Below are positions 7,303-13,681 of a stretch of DNA of 14,702 nucleotides, piece after piece. How positions within the stretch are numbered: the stretch's first letter is position 1; every line of letters begins with the position of its first letter. The translations under genes and the position numbers were made by a program. The DNA comes from Deltaproteobacteria bacterium RIFCSPLOWO2_02_56_12 (GTDB lineage: Bacteria > Desulfobacterota > Binatia > UBA9968): contig MGRY01000107.1 in NCBI GenBank assembly GCA_001799045.1, forward strand, positions 1-14,702, given 5' to 3'. The notes beneath the pieces are model-generated. The model did no database searches and had not been told where the DNA came from. It saw only the letters and a program-made list of their open reading frames with translations.

Positions 7303-8733
7303 TCACCTCGCGCAGGTGCGGAAACCGGCCCACACATCGCTCCGGTCGGGGGTATAAAAGTTGCGCCAGGTGTTGCGGATGAGGCGCGAGCGGGTGGCCC
7401 AGCAGCCGCCCCGGAGAACCTTGTGAGTTCCAAACCAGGGCTGGGAATACTCTTTGTAAGGATCCATAACGAAGCCTGGATAGGGTTGGAAGTCGCTTGC
7501 GGTCCATTCCCACAGGTTGCCGATCATTTGTCGGCAGCCAAAGGCGCTGTCGCCGTCAGGCAGCGCCCCGACCTCGACGCAGCCCATGGCACTCCAGTCG
7601 AGGTTGGCGCGATCCGGTGCGGGCGGCTCATCTCCCCAGGGAAAGATGCGTTTGCGCTCAGTGATCCCGCGTCCGTCCGCACCCGGCTCGCAGGATGCCG
7701 CCATCTCCCATTCCGCCTCAGTGGGCAGTCTTCTCCCGGCCCAGTTGCAGAAGGCTTCCGCTTCGTACCAGTTGACGTGGATCACAGGCAAATGCTCACT
7801 CAGCGGGACACAAGTATCGAATAGGCGCTGGAGCCAGCGGCCCCCGGACTCACGCTCCCAGTAGACCGGATGGTCTATTTTCCCGGGTGAGGAGAGAGGT
7901 TCTGTTTTCGGCTTACTTTCTTTGCCAAAGAATTTTGCAAAAGACTGCTCAAGCTTCGGGGCTCCGCCCGACTCCAGCCAGAGCCATCCCTCATCGCTCC
8001 AAAATTTTCGCTTGAGATAACCCCCATCCTCGACAAAGGCGGCAAACTCGGCATTGGTTACGGGCGCGCGGGCGATACGAAAGGGCTTTACGTGCACGGG
8101 ATGGGCCCACTTTTCGTTGTCAAAGACAAAAGGAAAATCGGGCGTCGCCCCCAGCATAAAAGTTCCACCAGGGATTTCCGCGTCGCCCGGAAAAGCCCCT
8201 GCTCCGGGTCGGCGGGCCGTCGCTGCACTCAATTTAGGCGGCGGGTAACCCAGGGTCTGTCTGGTGTAAGTGATGGCCTCGTCATGCATGTCTTCGTGGA
8301 AGATAGAAAAGAGGTGAAAAAAGATCTCCTCCTCAACGGGATTGTCGGAGGATTGCAGGAGATGGATCGCCCGATCCAGGACCGCGCCCATGTATTCCAA
8401 GGTTTTATGCCTATTTGGCAGCCGCAAATCCCAGCGGGTTTCGTGAACTACGTCGGTGGAATTGTATAACGCGTCTGCGCCTTCGAGCAGGGGCCTTTGT
8501 TTGCGCAGGTGGCGCAAAACCCAGAATTCTTGGAACCACGCAACATGACCGATCTCCCAGATTGGAGGGTTCACGATGGCAAGGCGCGGGCCTATCATCT
8601 GCCCATCAGATAAGTCGGCCACTAAATCCAGAGTCCTGGAGCGGGCCTCGCGCAGGAGATCGGCTAACTCCGATGCCGGGGATGTTCCGCCTACGCTAGA
8701 ATCAAATTGGCGATCTTGTACGGTCCTGTTCAC
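7303..8733 (-). CDS. senA: Selenoneine synthase SenA (EgtB-like nonheme iron enzyme)
   Basis: A 476-residue EgtB/OvoA-like enzyme with an N-terminal DinB-like domain and a C-terminal SUMF1/FGE-sulfatase domain. SenA uses iron and O2 to join hercynine to the selenosugar made by SenB, giving a selenoxide that is later cleaved to selenoneine. The probable iron ligands are His63 in NPPIWEIGHVAWFQE and His146/His150 in FHEDMH. The 'NPPIWEIGHVAWFQE' segment is SenA-like; EgtB proteins typically have a SPxKWHLAHTxWFFE-type segment there. The SUMF1 half includes IHVNWYEAEAFCNWAGRRLP (319-337), GNLWEWTASDF (405-415) and LRGGCWATRS (440-449), ending in GFRTCAR. The start is a GTG with a weak ribosome-binding site. 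senB follows after 6 nt. No senC, egtD or egtE-like gene is in the window, so selenophosphate, hercynine and the lyase must come from elsewhere. Confidence 0.87.
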   Translation of the reverse strand: MNRTVQDRQFDSSVGGTSPASELADLLREARSRTLDLVADLSDGQMIGPRLAIVNPPIWEIGHVAWFQEFWVLRHLRKQRPLLEGADALYNSTDVVHETRWDLRLPNRHKTLEYMGAVLDRAIHLLQSSDNPVEEEIFFHLFSIFHEDMHDEAITYTRQTLGYPPPKLSAATARRPGAGAFPGDAEIPGGTFMLGATPDFPFVFDNEKWAHPVHVKPFRIARAPVTNAEFAAFVEDGGYLKRKFWSDEGWLWLESGGAPKLEQSFAKFFGKESKPKTEPLSSPGKIDHPVYWERESGGRWLQRLFDTCVPLSEHLPVIHVNWYEAEAFCNWAGRRLPTEAEWEMAASCEPGADGRGITERKRIFPWGDEPPAPDRANLDWSAMGCVEVGALPDGDSAFGCRQMIGNLWEWTASDFQPYPGFVMDPYKEYSQPWFGTHKVLRGGCWATRSRLIRNTWRNFYTPDRSDVWAGFRTCAR

Positions 8734-8744
8734 AGTGAAACTAA

Positions 8745-8773
8745 TTTTTACTCTACTCGGCGATTGGTATCAA
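8745..8773 (-). promoter_or_regulatory. senA: Possible weak promoter before senA
   Basis: On the minus strand TTGATA (8768-8773) and TAAAAA (8745-8750) are separated by 17 nt, giving 5/6 and 4/6 matches to the sigma-70 boxes. Transcription would start only a few bases before the GTG of senA, leaving almost no leader. It might give senA-senB-CHAT its own promoter inside a longer operon. Chance occurrence in this AT-rich 55-bp gap is quite possible. Confidence 0.22.
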
Positions 8774-8788
8774 GAAGGGGAGAAAAAT

Positions 8789-9610
8789 CTACGACGACAA
8801 AAATCTTCCGCCGAGGGTCTCGAACTGGGAGGCGGCGTCCCACTGGACGAGGTGTTTGCAGCGGTCAATCACGTGCAGGTTGAGGCGGGGATAGCGGTGC
8901 TTGAGCAGGGCAGCCCTTTCCGCGGCCGAACCCCGGTCTTGTTTGCCGTAGATGAAGAGCATAGGGACACCCACTTGATCGAGGCGCTGCCATAGGGGAA
9001 CGGCCTCCTTGGCGCCCCCTGTCTGTGCTGCATGGCTCCGCTCTAAAAAGGCCTGAAAATTTTTCCCGGTGCTCATGCGATGGCGCGTTTGCATCTCCGC
9101 ATGAGTGATGAGCGAGTGATTGAAAAGATTGTGTTCTAAGAGAGCCCGGGTATCCTGAAAGGTCGGCTCCGTCGCTGTGCCCTCTTCGCCCTCCCTGGCC
9201 CCCGACTGTTTAGCATTTTCGAGCGGGGGCAGCAGGCTCCCGGTCGCCATCACAACAATCCTGGAAATTCTATCGGGTTGCTCAAATGCCAGCCCTACCG
9301 CCATCGCCCCCGCCTGGGAATGGCCCACCAGGTGAGCCTTACGGATTCCGAGGGCGTCCATGAATTGGAGGATGAAGCGGCGCCGGTAGGCGACGGAGTA
9401 GTCTTCCGGATTGTCGGTTCCGCCAAAGCCCGGCTGGTCAAACGCGATAACCCTTAGACCATAGCCGGCCAGAGGCTCGAGGTTGCGTTTCCAAACATCC
9501 GCTGAAGAACCCAGTGATGCGCCATGAAGCAAAAGGACCGGTTGTTGGCCTTCGCCCTCTTCCAAATATCGAGTTCTTAGCCCGTCAACTTCAATGAATT
9601 GCTCAACCAT
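8789..9610 (-). CDS. Alpha/beta-hydrolase
   Basis: A 273-residue soluble alpha/beta-hydrolase without a signal peptide, of normal length. The complete catalytic triad is visible: Ser98 in the nucleophile elbow GHSQAG, Asp225 in YGKQDRG and His253 in RCKHLVQWD. The oxyanion loop is LLLHGASLGSS (27-36). The fold, the FDQPGFGGTD segment (58-66) and the cap region resemble carbon-carbon bond (meta-cleavage product) hydrolases and general esterases, but the substrate cannot be read from sequence. The ATG is preceded by GAGGAAATATC, a good Shine-Dalgarno. It lies 33 nt after the GH84 stop and 55 nt before senA, all in one direction, so it is likely cotranscribed with the selenoneine genes. A role in that pathway is only inferred from position. 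Confidence 0.85.
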   Translation of the reverse strand: MVEQFIEVDGLRTRYLEEGEGQQPVLLLHGASLGSSADVWKRNLEPLAGYGLRVIAFDQPGFGGTDNPEDYSVAYRRRFILQFMDALGIRKAHLVGHSQAGAMAVGLAFEQPDRISRIVVMATGSLLPPLENAKQSGAREGEEGTATEPTFQDTRALLEHNLFNHSLITHAEMQTRHRMSTGKNFQAFLERSHAAQTGGAKEAVPLWQRLDQVGVPMLFIYGKQDRGSAAERAALLKHRYPRLNLHVIDRCKHLVQWDAASQFETLGGRFLSS

Positions 9611-9643
9611 GATATTTCCTCTTGGACGAGGGCGGCTTCTCCC

Positions 9644-10792
9644 TCAGTCGTTCTTGCGCGTCAAGTTCTCTTCTATGAGATCCAGCCAGAGGCGAAATTC
9701 TTCGGCCCAACGCTGACCCCGGTTATCCAGGATGTAGCGCCTGGCTGTCTCCAGAGCCGCTCGCTTCTGTCGAGGCAAGAGCCCCGGCCGGTTCTTATCT
9801 TTTGATTGGCTGATTCGCTCGCAAAACTCTCGGATCGCCTGCCAGTGGAGGATCGTCTCCTTTCCAAACAGTTCTTCGATGACCCTTTGCCAGCTTTTTT
9901 CCGGGTCGTATCCCCCAGGGTCCGCCGCATAGTCGAAGCAGGTAGCCAGCGGGATGAAGCTGAGCGACTCCTGCAGCAGAGGGTTGTTCAAATAGCCGTA
10001 GACCCCTTCGGGGAGTCGTGGGTCACGTCCGGTTAAGGGGCTTAAATGCATCTCTTTGCTCATGCTAAGGTCGTTGACGGGATAGTTGTCCCACAGGATC
10101 AAACGGCGCTTGAGACACCTGGCTACTTTTCGAACGTGCGCCAGGGTGATCCTTTTAGATACCACCGAAGGGCCGGTCCAAAAACAGGCTACACTCTGCG
10201 GTAAATGGTCCGCAAGGGTCTCTAGAAACGAAGGTTCAAATGTCCCGAACGTTCGGGCGAGCAACGGGTCTTCGGTATAATAGGAGGGGCAGATCCACCA
10301 TTCAATGTCATTCCAGGCGGTAGGCTGCCGGTCCAGGATCTTCTGAAGCCAGACGGCCTCTGCTTTGGCTAGGCTCCCGCCAAATTCTTTTTGATCCTCC
10401 GCATGCTTCAGTCGTGAAGGGATATCGTCAAAGAGAACAGCAAAAGTACGCACACCGGCTTCGTAAAAGCGCTCTGCTTTGGTCAGAAGGGTAGCGATGG
10501 GCTCCTCAGCGGAGAAGCAGAGTCCTTTCCCGGGATGGAAGCCGTAAACGAAATCGATCCGGCGCTCTCGGGCCAGGTGAAACAAGTTTAGCAGTTTACT
10601 CCACCCTGCCTCCGGGTAGGGTTCCCTCCAGCGCTCCCGGTGATAAGGGTCATCTTTCGGCGCGTAGAGGTAGGTGTTCATGCCTCTCTTCGCGCCGAAT
10701 TCAAAGATCGCGGCGCGGTGTTCCATGCTCCATGGCGGACCAAAAAATCCCTCGACGATGCCGCGACGCTGAAAGGTGAGTCTGGCTGGCAT
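9644..10792 (-). CDS. GH84 beta-N-acetylglucosaminidase (O-GlcNAcase/NagJ family domain)
   Basis: A 382-residue protein matching the catalytic domain of glycoside hydrolase family 84, which removes beta-linked GlcNAc by substrate-assisted catalysis. From the ATG at 10792: RGIVEGFFGPPWS near 10-22, YAPKDDPYHRERWREPYP at about 43-60, the catalytic Asp pair in VLFDDIP (Asp122, Asp123), WDNYPVND at 234-241 and the GYLNNPLLQESLSFIPLAT segment near 266-284. No signal peptide or accessory binding module is present, so it is probably cytoplasmic, unlike many secreted GH84 enzymes. The frame is open to an ATG at 10885, but that would overlap the MazF gene and add residues unlike the family; 10792 is preferred although its ribosome-binding site is poor. 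It lies two genes upstream of senA. Confidence 0.85.
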   Translation of the reverse strand: MPARLTFQRRGIVEGFFGPPWSMEHRAAIFEFGAKRGMNTYLYAPKDDPYHRERWREPYPEAGWSKLLNLFHLARERRIDFVYGFHPGKGLCFSAEEPIATLLTKAERFYEAGVRTFAVLFDDIPSRLKHAEDQKEFGGSLAKAEAVWLQKILDRQPTAWNDIEWWICPSYYTEDPLLARTFGTFEPSFLETLADHLPQSVACFWTGPSVVSKRITLAHVRKVARCLKRRLILWDNYPVNDLSMSKEMHLSPLTGRDPRLPEGVYGYLNNPLLQESLSFIPLATCFDYAADPGGYDPEKSWQRVIEELFGKETILHWQAIREFCERISQSKDKNRPGLLPRQKRAALETARRYILDNRGQRWAEEFRLWLDLIEENLTRKND

Positions 10793-10844
10793 GGAATCAA
10801 GACATGGCACAGAGGAAGGTGAGTGGCAAGCGAGGCGGGGTAAA

Positions 10845-11189
10845 TTACAGGCCGAGGATGATGCGGACCCGGTTTTCCAATTCATCCATCAAAGGGGCCG
10901 GCAAGGCACCGATCTCCTGACGAAAAGATTCGTTAGCCACGGCAATCAGTTGACCCAGGAGGAGATCGCTTTCTCTCGCTAGGCCCCCTTGCCCTTTCCT
11001 AATCCGGAGCCTTAAGATACCGGGGTTTTCAACCAGCCGGGTGGTGGTCGGGATCACAATAGTAGATGGATAACCTGCCTTGTTGACAAGGTCGGACTGG
11101 ATCACCACGGCAGGGCGGAGCTTGCCCGGCTTCGTTTTGACGCGAGGATTGAAATCTACGATATATAAGTGCCCGCGCGTGATTTCCAT
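10845..11189 (-). CDS. MazF/PemK-like toxin (endoribonuclease family)
   Basis: A 114-residue protein of the MazF/PemK family, of normal length. The family cleaves mRNA at short sequences to stop growth until the antitoxin neutralises it. Key marks are ITRGHLYIVDFNP near 3-14, the KLRPAVVIQSD segment (Arg25 of the conserved RP pair), and IVIPTTT (44-50) containing the conserved Thr. GLARESDLLLGQ (69-80) matches the second conserved block. The ATG begins 3 nt after the stop of the antitoxin gene, the usual antitoxin-first layout. Motifs are intact, so an active toxin is plausible. It is the gene just upstream of GH84; whether the operon reads through is not decided by the sequence. Confidence 0.88.
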   Translation of the reverse strand: MEITRGHLYIVDFNPRVKTKPGKLRPAVVIQSDLVNKAGYPSTIVIPTTTRLVENPGILRLRIRKGQGGLARESDLLLGQLIAVANESFRQEIGALPAPLMDELENRVRIILGL

Positions 11190-11192
11190 GAG

Positions 11193-11432
11193 CTAATCTG
11201 AGGTCCGGCGGGCAACTCCAGCGGAAAATAACGCCTGGTTCTCTCTCTTATCGGCAGCCGCGCAGCGGCGCACGGATTCCTGGATCTCCTGGCGCAACTT
11301 TTCTTCGTGAGTCGCCTTTTCCAAGGTTTTCAGGGCAGCCCGGATTAGCCCTGACTTGGTAGGGATGCCCAGTTCTTTCCGCAGTCTTTCGATTTGGTGT
11401 TCTTCTTTTTTCGAAACGGCTATCGCACCCAT
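11193..11432 (-). CDS. Ribbon-helix-helix antitoxin (partner of the MazF-like toxin)
   Basis: A 79-residue protein with a likely ribbon-helix-helix DNA-binding N-terminus: strand GAIAVSK, helix KEEHQIERLRKELG, turn IPTKS, helix GLIRAALKTLEK. A charged, flexible tail presumably wraps the toxin. The family binds its own promoter and neutralises MazF. A TTG at 11450 would add six residues (MIGVSI), but GGAG at 11441-11444 lies 8 nt before the ATG at 11432, making that start better. A sigma-70 promoter and an inverted repeat lie directly upstream. Toxin follows after 3 nt. Identification of the family is from the fold pattern and neighbour. Confidence 0.8.
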   Translation of the reverse strand: MGAIAVSKKEEHQIERLRKELGIPTKSGLIRAALKTLEKATHEEKLRQEIQESVRRCAAADKRENQALFSAGVARRTSD

Positions 11433-11453
11433 AATGCTTACTCCAATCAAAGT

Positions 11454-11472
11454 TATTATTCTTTACATAATA
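11454..11472. promoter_or_regulatory. Inverted repeat overlapping the toxin-antitoxin -10 box (candidate operator)
   Basis: TATTAT (11454-11459) and ATAATA (11467-11472) are perfect inverted 6-bp arms separated by 7 nt. The repeat covers the -10 box and likely start site of the antitoxin promoter. Ribbon-helix-helix antitoxins usually repress their own operon by binding such sites, so this is the natural operator candidate. The arms are AT-rich, so some risk of coincidence remains. Confidence 0.45.
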
Positions 11473-11492
11473 GTTTAGCTAATCGATGTCAA
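11464..11492 (-). promoter_or_regulatory. Sigma-70 promoter of the toxin-antitoxin operon
   Basis: On the minus strand TTGACA (11487-11492) matches the -35 consensus exactly; TATGTA (11464-11469) is the -10 box with a 17-nt spacer. Transcription would start about 25 nt before the antitoxin ATG at 11432. This is the best promoter I could find by eye in the window and may drive the whole minus-strand run down to the second CHAT gene. Confidence 0.7.
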
Positions 11493-11546
11493 GAGGAGGG
11501 GGGTTGTTGGATCCGAATTCGGCCGAGCCTGCGCAGTGAGCGATCT

Positions 11547-11580
11547 TGTGGGGCTCCGGGCGTCTGCCCGGGGCCCCACA
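11547..11580 (-). terminator. GC-rich 15-bp hairpin, terminator-like
   Basis: The arms 11547-11561 (TGTGGGGCTCCGGGC) and 11566-11580 (GCCCGGGGCCCCACA) pair along 15 positions with one G-T wobble around a 4-nt GTCT loop. It starts 2 nt after the stop of the small HTH gene on the minus strand. No T-run follows in either direction, so it is not a classical intrinsic terminator. It could be a transcript-stabilising or Rho-assisted end, or a copy of a dispersed REP-like repeat. Confidence 0.5.
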
Positions 11581-11582
11581 CT

Positions 11583-11759
11583 TCATGCCGCTTGTTTTAC
11601 GATGCTCCACCCAACCCTGCATCCTAAAACCGTGAGCAGCCGGAGCATTTCATCAATAGACTTGCGATAGTTGGTTGGATCGAGCAGTCGGTAAAGTTGA
11701 CTCGGAGATATTTTTAACCGGCGAACGACTTCATGCTTGCTCAAGTGCGATGCCTTCAT
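11583..11759 (-). CDS. Small HTH protein, antitoxin-like (possibly a truncated remnant)
   Basis: A 58-residue frame from ATG 11759 to TGA 11583. It reads as an XRE/HigA-like helix-turn-helix: LSKHEVVRRLKISPSQLYRL, then the LLDPTNY segment and a helix around SIDEMLRLLTVLGCRV, a pattern common in small antitoxins of the 'RLLDPxN' type. Known relatives are usually around 90-100 residues, so this may be the C-terminal part. The frame stays open 13 codons upstream (to GTC at about 11798) without another good start. The adjacent frame, ending IANEGIALEQA just across the ATG, could be the missing N-terminal half, which would imply a single frameshift. No toxin gene is seen beside it. It ends 2 nt before a strong hairpin. 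Confidence 0.5.
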   Translation of the reverse strand: MKASHLSKHEVVRRLKISPSQLYRLLDPTNYRKSIDEMLRLLTVLGCRVGWSIVKQAA

Positions 11760-11827
11760 TGGCGATAAAATAAGTTTGCAACGGAGCCCCGCTTTGACTT
11801 ACCGCCGCCTTCGCAGTAAAAGAAGTT

Positions 11828-12187
11828 ATGGGGCTCACCTTCATCCAGGCTACGGTAGCCGGCACCAGGGGCCGGAAGCGCACCCTGCGCTTTTTAGTGG
11901 ACAGCGGGGCGTCCTATACCGTCCTGCCTGAGAAGGTATGGAAAGGCATCGGGCTGCGACCTAAGCGCGAACTCACGTTCACGCTCGCCGACGGCACCGA
12001 GCTTCCTAGAAAAGTGTCCGAATGTCTGCTCCGTTACAATGGTCTGGAAGCGCATACGCCTGTCATTCTCGGCGAGAGAGGAGATCAAGCGCTTCTTGGA
12101 GCAGTTACCCTTGAGATCCTCGGCCTTGTCCTAAACCCCTTTACCCGCACTCTCCAGCCGATGAAGCTCATGGTGGCCAAACATTGA
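11828..12187 (+). CDS. Retropepsin-like (clan AA) aspartic protease
   Basis: A 119-residue protein whose core FLVDSGASYTVLPEKVW carries the D-S/T-G catalytic triad motif (Asp25-Ser26-Gly27). A hydrophobic-hydrophobic-Gly element lies at ALLGAVTLEILGL (88-100). Such single-domain proteins act as homodimers, each chain giving one Asp. No signal peptide or membrane segment is visible, so it is probably cytoplasmic; substrates of these bacterial small proteases are largely unknown. The ATG follows AGAAG at poor spacing, so translation may be weak. The stop overlaps the TTG start of the SUMF1-fold gene by 2 nt, suggesting coupling. Confidence 0.78.
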   Translation: MGLTFIQATVAGTRGRKRTLRFLVDSGASYTVLPEKVWKGIGLRPKRELTFTLADGTELPRKVSECLLRYNGLEAHTPVILGERGDQALLGAVTLEILGLVLNPFTRTLQPMKLMVAKH

Positions 12188-12975
12188 TCCTGCGGCCCGC
12201 CCTTTTACTTTTGATATTTTTTGCAATTCTCTCCTTGCTTTATGCCCAAACGGCCACAGTAGAGATGATCCAGATTCCGCCGGGGCAATTCCTCATGGGC
12301 AGCAATGATGGACCCGCAGATGAGCGGCCAGCTCACAAGGTCGAGCTTCCCGCGTTCTACATTGACAGGCTTCCCGTGACCAATGCGCGATTCGCCGCTT
12401 TTCTGAACGCGGTCGGTCCCGTGAATTCGAAGGGCGAAAACCTTTTTGATGTGGATGATAACGACGCGCGCATTCACAAGAAGGGTGGAAAGTGGGTGGC
12501 TGATGCGGGCTCTGATAGTCATCCCGTGGTTGAAGTCTCCTGGGCTGGGGCGCGAGACTACTGTGCCTGGGCAGGAAAGCGTCTTCCTACCGAAGCTGAA
12601 TGGGAGAAAGCAGCGCGCGGGACAGATAGCCGAAAATATCCTTGGGGAAATAGTCTGCCGGACAAGAGCAGGGGCCAATTCAATACGGGATACAACCAGA
12701 CCGCTCCGGTAGATAGTTTCCTCAAGGGCGCAAGCCCTTACGGGGTTTTGGATCTTACTGGGAATGCCTGGGAATGGGTGAGCAGCGCCTACATGTCCTA
12801 TCCTTATAATTCCAAAGACGGCCGCGAAGATTTAACTCCAGGCCCCGTGCGCGGGACGAGGGGAGGGGGGCACGATTCGCCAGCTGAGGAAATCACGACC
12901 ACTCAGCGCGGCCGCAATCTCTCGCGCAACTTCCGTTCAGGCCATCACAACATCGGCTTCCGCTGCGCCCGTTAA
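12184..12975 (+). CDS. Exported SUMF1/FGE-fold protein lacking the catalytic cysteines
   Basis: A 263-residue protein with a hydrophobic signal segment (about residues 5-20) and a likely cut after YAQ, followed by one SUMF1 (formylglycine-generating enzyme fold) domain. Fold marks include MIQIPPGQFLMGS (28-40), FYIDRLPVTNARFAAF (58-73), VSWAGARDYCAWAGKRLPTEAEWEKAARG (118-146), GVLDLTGNAWEW (187-198), and the ending GFRCAR. Where genuine FGEs have RGGSFLCxxxYC, this protein reads RGGGHDSPAEE with no cysteine, so formylglycine formation is unlikely; a binding or structural role is more likely. The start is a TTG overlapping the previous stop; no other suitable start keeps the signal segment. 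It lacks the DinB domain of EgtB/SenA, so it is not a second selenoneine or ergothioneine enzyme. Confidence 0.8.
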   Translation: MILRPALLLLIFFAILSLLYAQTATVEMIQIPPGQFLMGSNDGPADERPAHKVELPAFYIDRLPVTNARFAAFLNAVGPVNSKGENLFDVDDNDARIHKKGGKWVADAGSDSHPVVEVSWAGARDYCAWAGKRLPTEAEWEKAARGTDSRKYPWGNSLPDKSRGQFNTGYNQTAPVDSFLKGASPYGVLDLTGNAWEWVSSAYMSYPYNSKDGREDLTPGPVRGTRGGGHDSPAEEITTTQRGRNLSRNFRSGHHNIGFRCAR

Positions 12976-12983
12976 GAGTTAGG

Positions 12984-12989
12984 TATAAT
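12984..12989 (+). promoter_or_regulatory. Possible -10 box before the LysE gene
   Basis: A perfect TATAAT lies 51 nt before the ATG at 13041 and just after the stop of the SUMF1-fold gene. No convincing -35 element is visible at 16-18 nt upstream (12961-12966 is CGCTGC), so a promoter is only possible. The LysE gene would then not depend on the upstream pair. Confidence 0.3.
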
Positions 12990-13040
12990 GGTAAAAGCCG
13001 TTTAGAGAACCGAAATATGATGCAATCGGATTAAGGAAAC

Positions 13041-13652
13041 ATGGAGATCGTTTTCTTCTTTAGAGGGCTTCTTATAGGCTTTGTCGTCGCCGTGCCTGTA
13101 GGCCCGATCGGTCTCCTGTGCATCAACCGTACGTTGTCCGGAGGGGCCGCGTATGGGCTCGTCTCCGGCCTCGGCGTTGCCACGGCAGACGCCATCGCTG
13201 CCGGGATTGCCGTGTTGGGATTAGCGATATTTTTTAGCTTTCTGACACATCAAGAAGTGTGGTTCCATATCGTCGCCGGCCTTTTTCTCTGCTATCTGGG
13301 TTTTAAAATCTTTACTAGCAAACCGACAGGGCAGGTGACCTCGGCTAAAGATATTGGTCTTGCCCGGGCTTATGCCTCGATGTTCTTGTTAGCGATGACG
13401 AATCCAGGGACCATCCTCTCTTTACTCGCGATTTGCGCCGGGTGGGGTGTAGGGAACCTCAGCGGAAATTATCTCTCTGCGGCGTTGCTGACCTCCGGAG
13501 TGTTTTTCGGCTCGGCCCTCTGGTGGTTTCTATTGGCCAGCGGTATGGTGTTTTTTGGTCCGAAGTTTGCCTATCCCGGGCTGAGGTTGGTGCACAGGAT
13601 CTCGGGTCTCATCATTATAGGGTTTGGATTTTTCGTTCTGTTCGGCCTTTAA
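13041..13652 (+). CDS. LysE/RhtB-family exporter
   Basis: A 203-residue inner-membrane protein with about six hydrophobic helices. The family exports amino acids and related small molecules by proton exchange. The N-terminal PVGPIGLLCINRTL (19-32) matches the conserved PxGP signature, followed by GLVSGLGVATADAIAA (39-54), the conserved G-x-x-x-A-D segment, and a FLLAMTNPGTILSLLA block (about 115-130) matching the internal 'N-P' motif. The length is normal. The ATG is preceded by AAGGA at 13033-13037. A Gfo/Idh/MocA oxidoreductase starts 29 nt downstream, so the two are probably cotranscribed. Substrate not determinable from sequence. Confidence 0.87.
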   Translation: MEIVFFFRGLLIGFVVAVPVGPIGLLCINRTLSGGAAYGLVSGLGVATADAIAAGIAVLGLAIFFSFLTHQEVWFHIVAGLFLCYLGFKIFTSKPTGQVTSAKDIGLARAYASMFLLAMTNPGTILSLLAICAGWGVGNLSGNYLSAALLTSGVFFGSALWWFLLASGMVFFGPKFAYPGLRLVHRISGLIIIGFGFFVLFGL

Positions 13653-13681
13653 TACCAGGGTTGACGGGTTCAAGGGATAGA

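Noticed and set aside
7018..7824. Plus-strand 268-codon open frame across senB and senA
   Set aside because: It spans the coupled junction of two well-supported minus-strand genes and its translation has no recognisable domain.
7303..8733. EgtB or OvoA (ergothioneine/ovothiol) instead of SenA
   Set aside because: The NPPIWEIGHVAWFQE segment and the coupled SenB gene fit SenA; EgtB would show the SPxKWHLAHTxWFFE-type segment and OvoA a third methyltransferase domain.
11509..11523. Adjacent BamHI and EcoRI sites resembling a cloning linker
   Set aside because: Two six-base sites side by side can arise by chance and no vector sequence continues around them.
12184..12975. A second EgtB/SenA-type enzyme
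   Set aside because: Only the SUMF1 half is present; the DinB-like domain with its three iron-binding histidines is missing and the protein has a signal segment.
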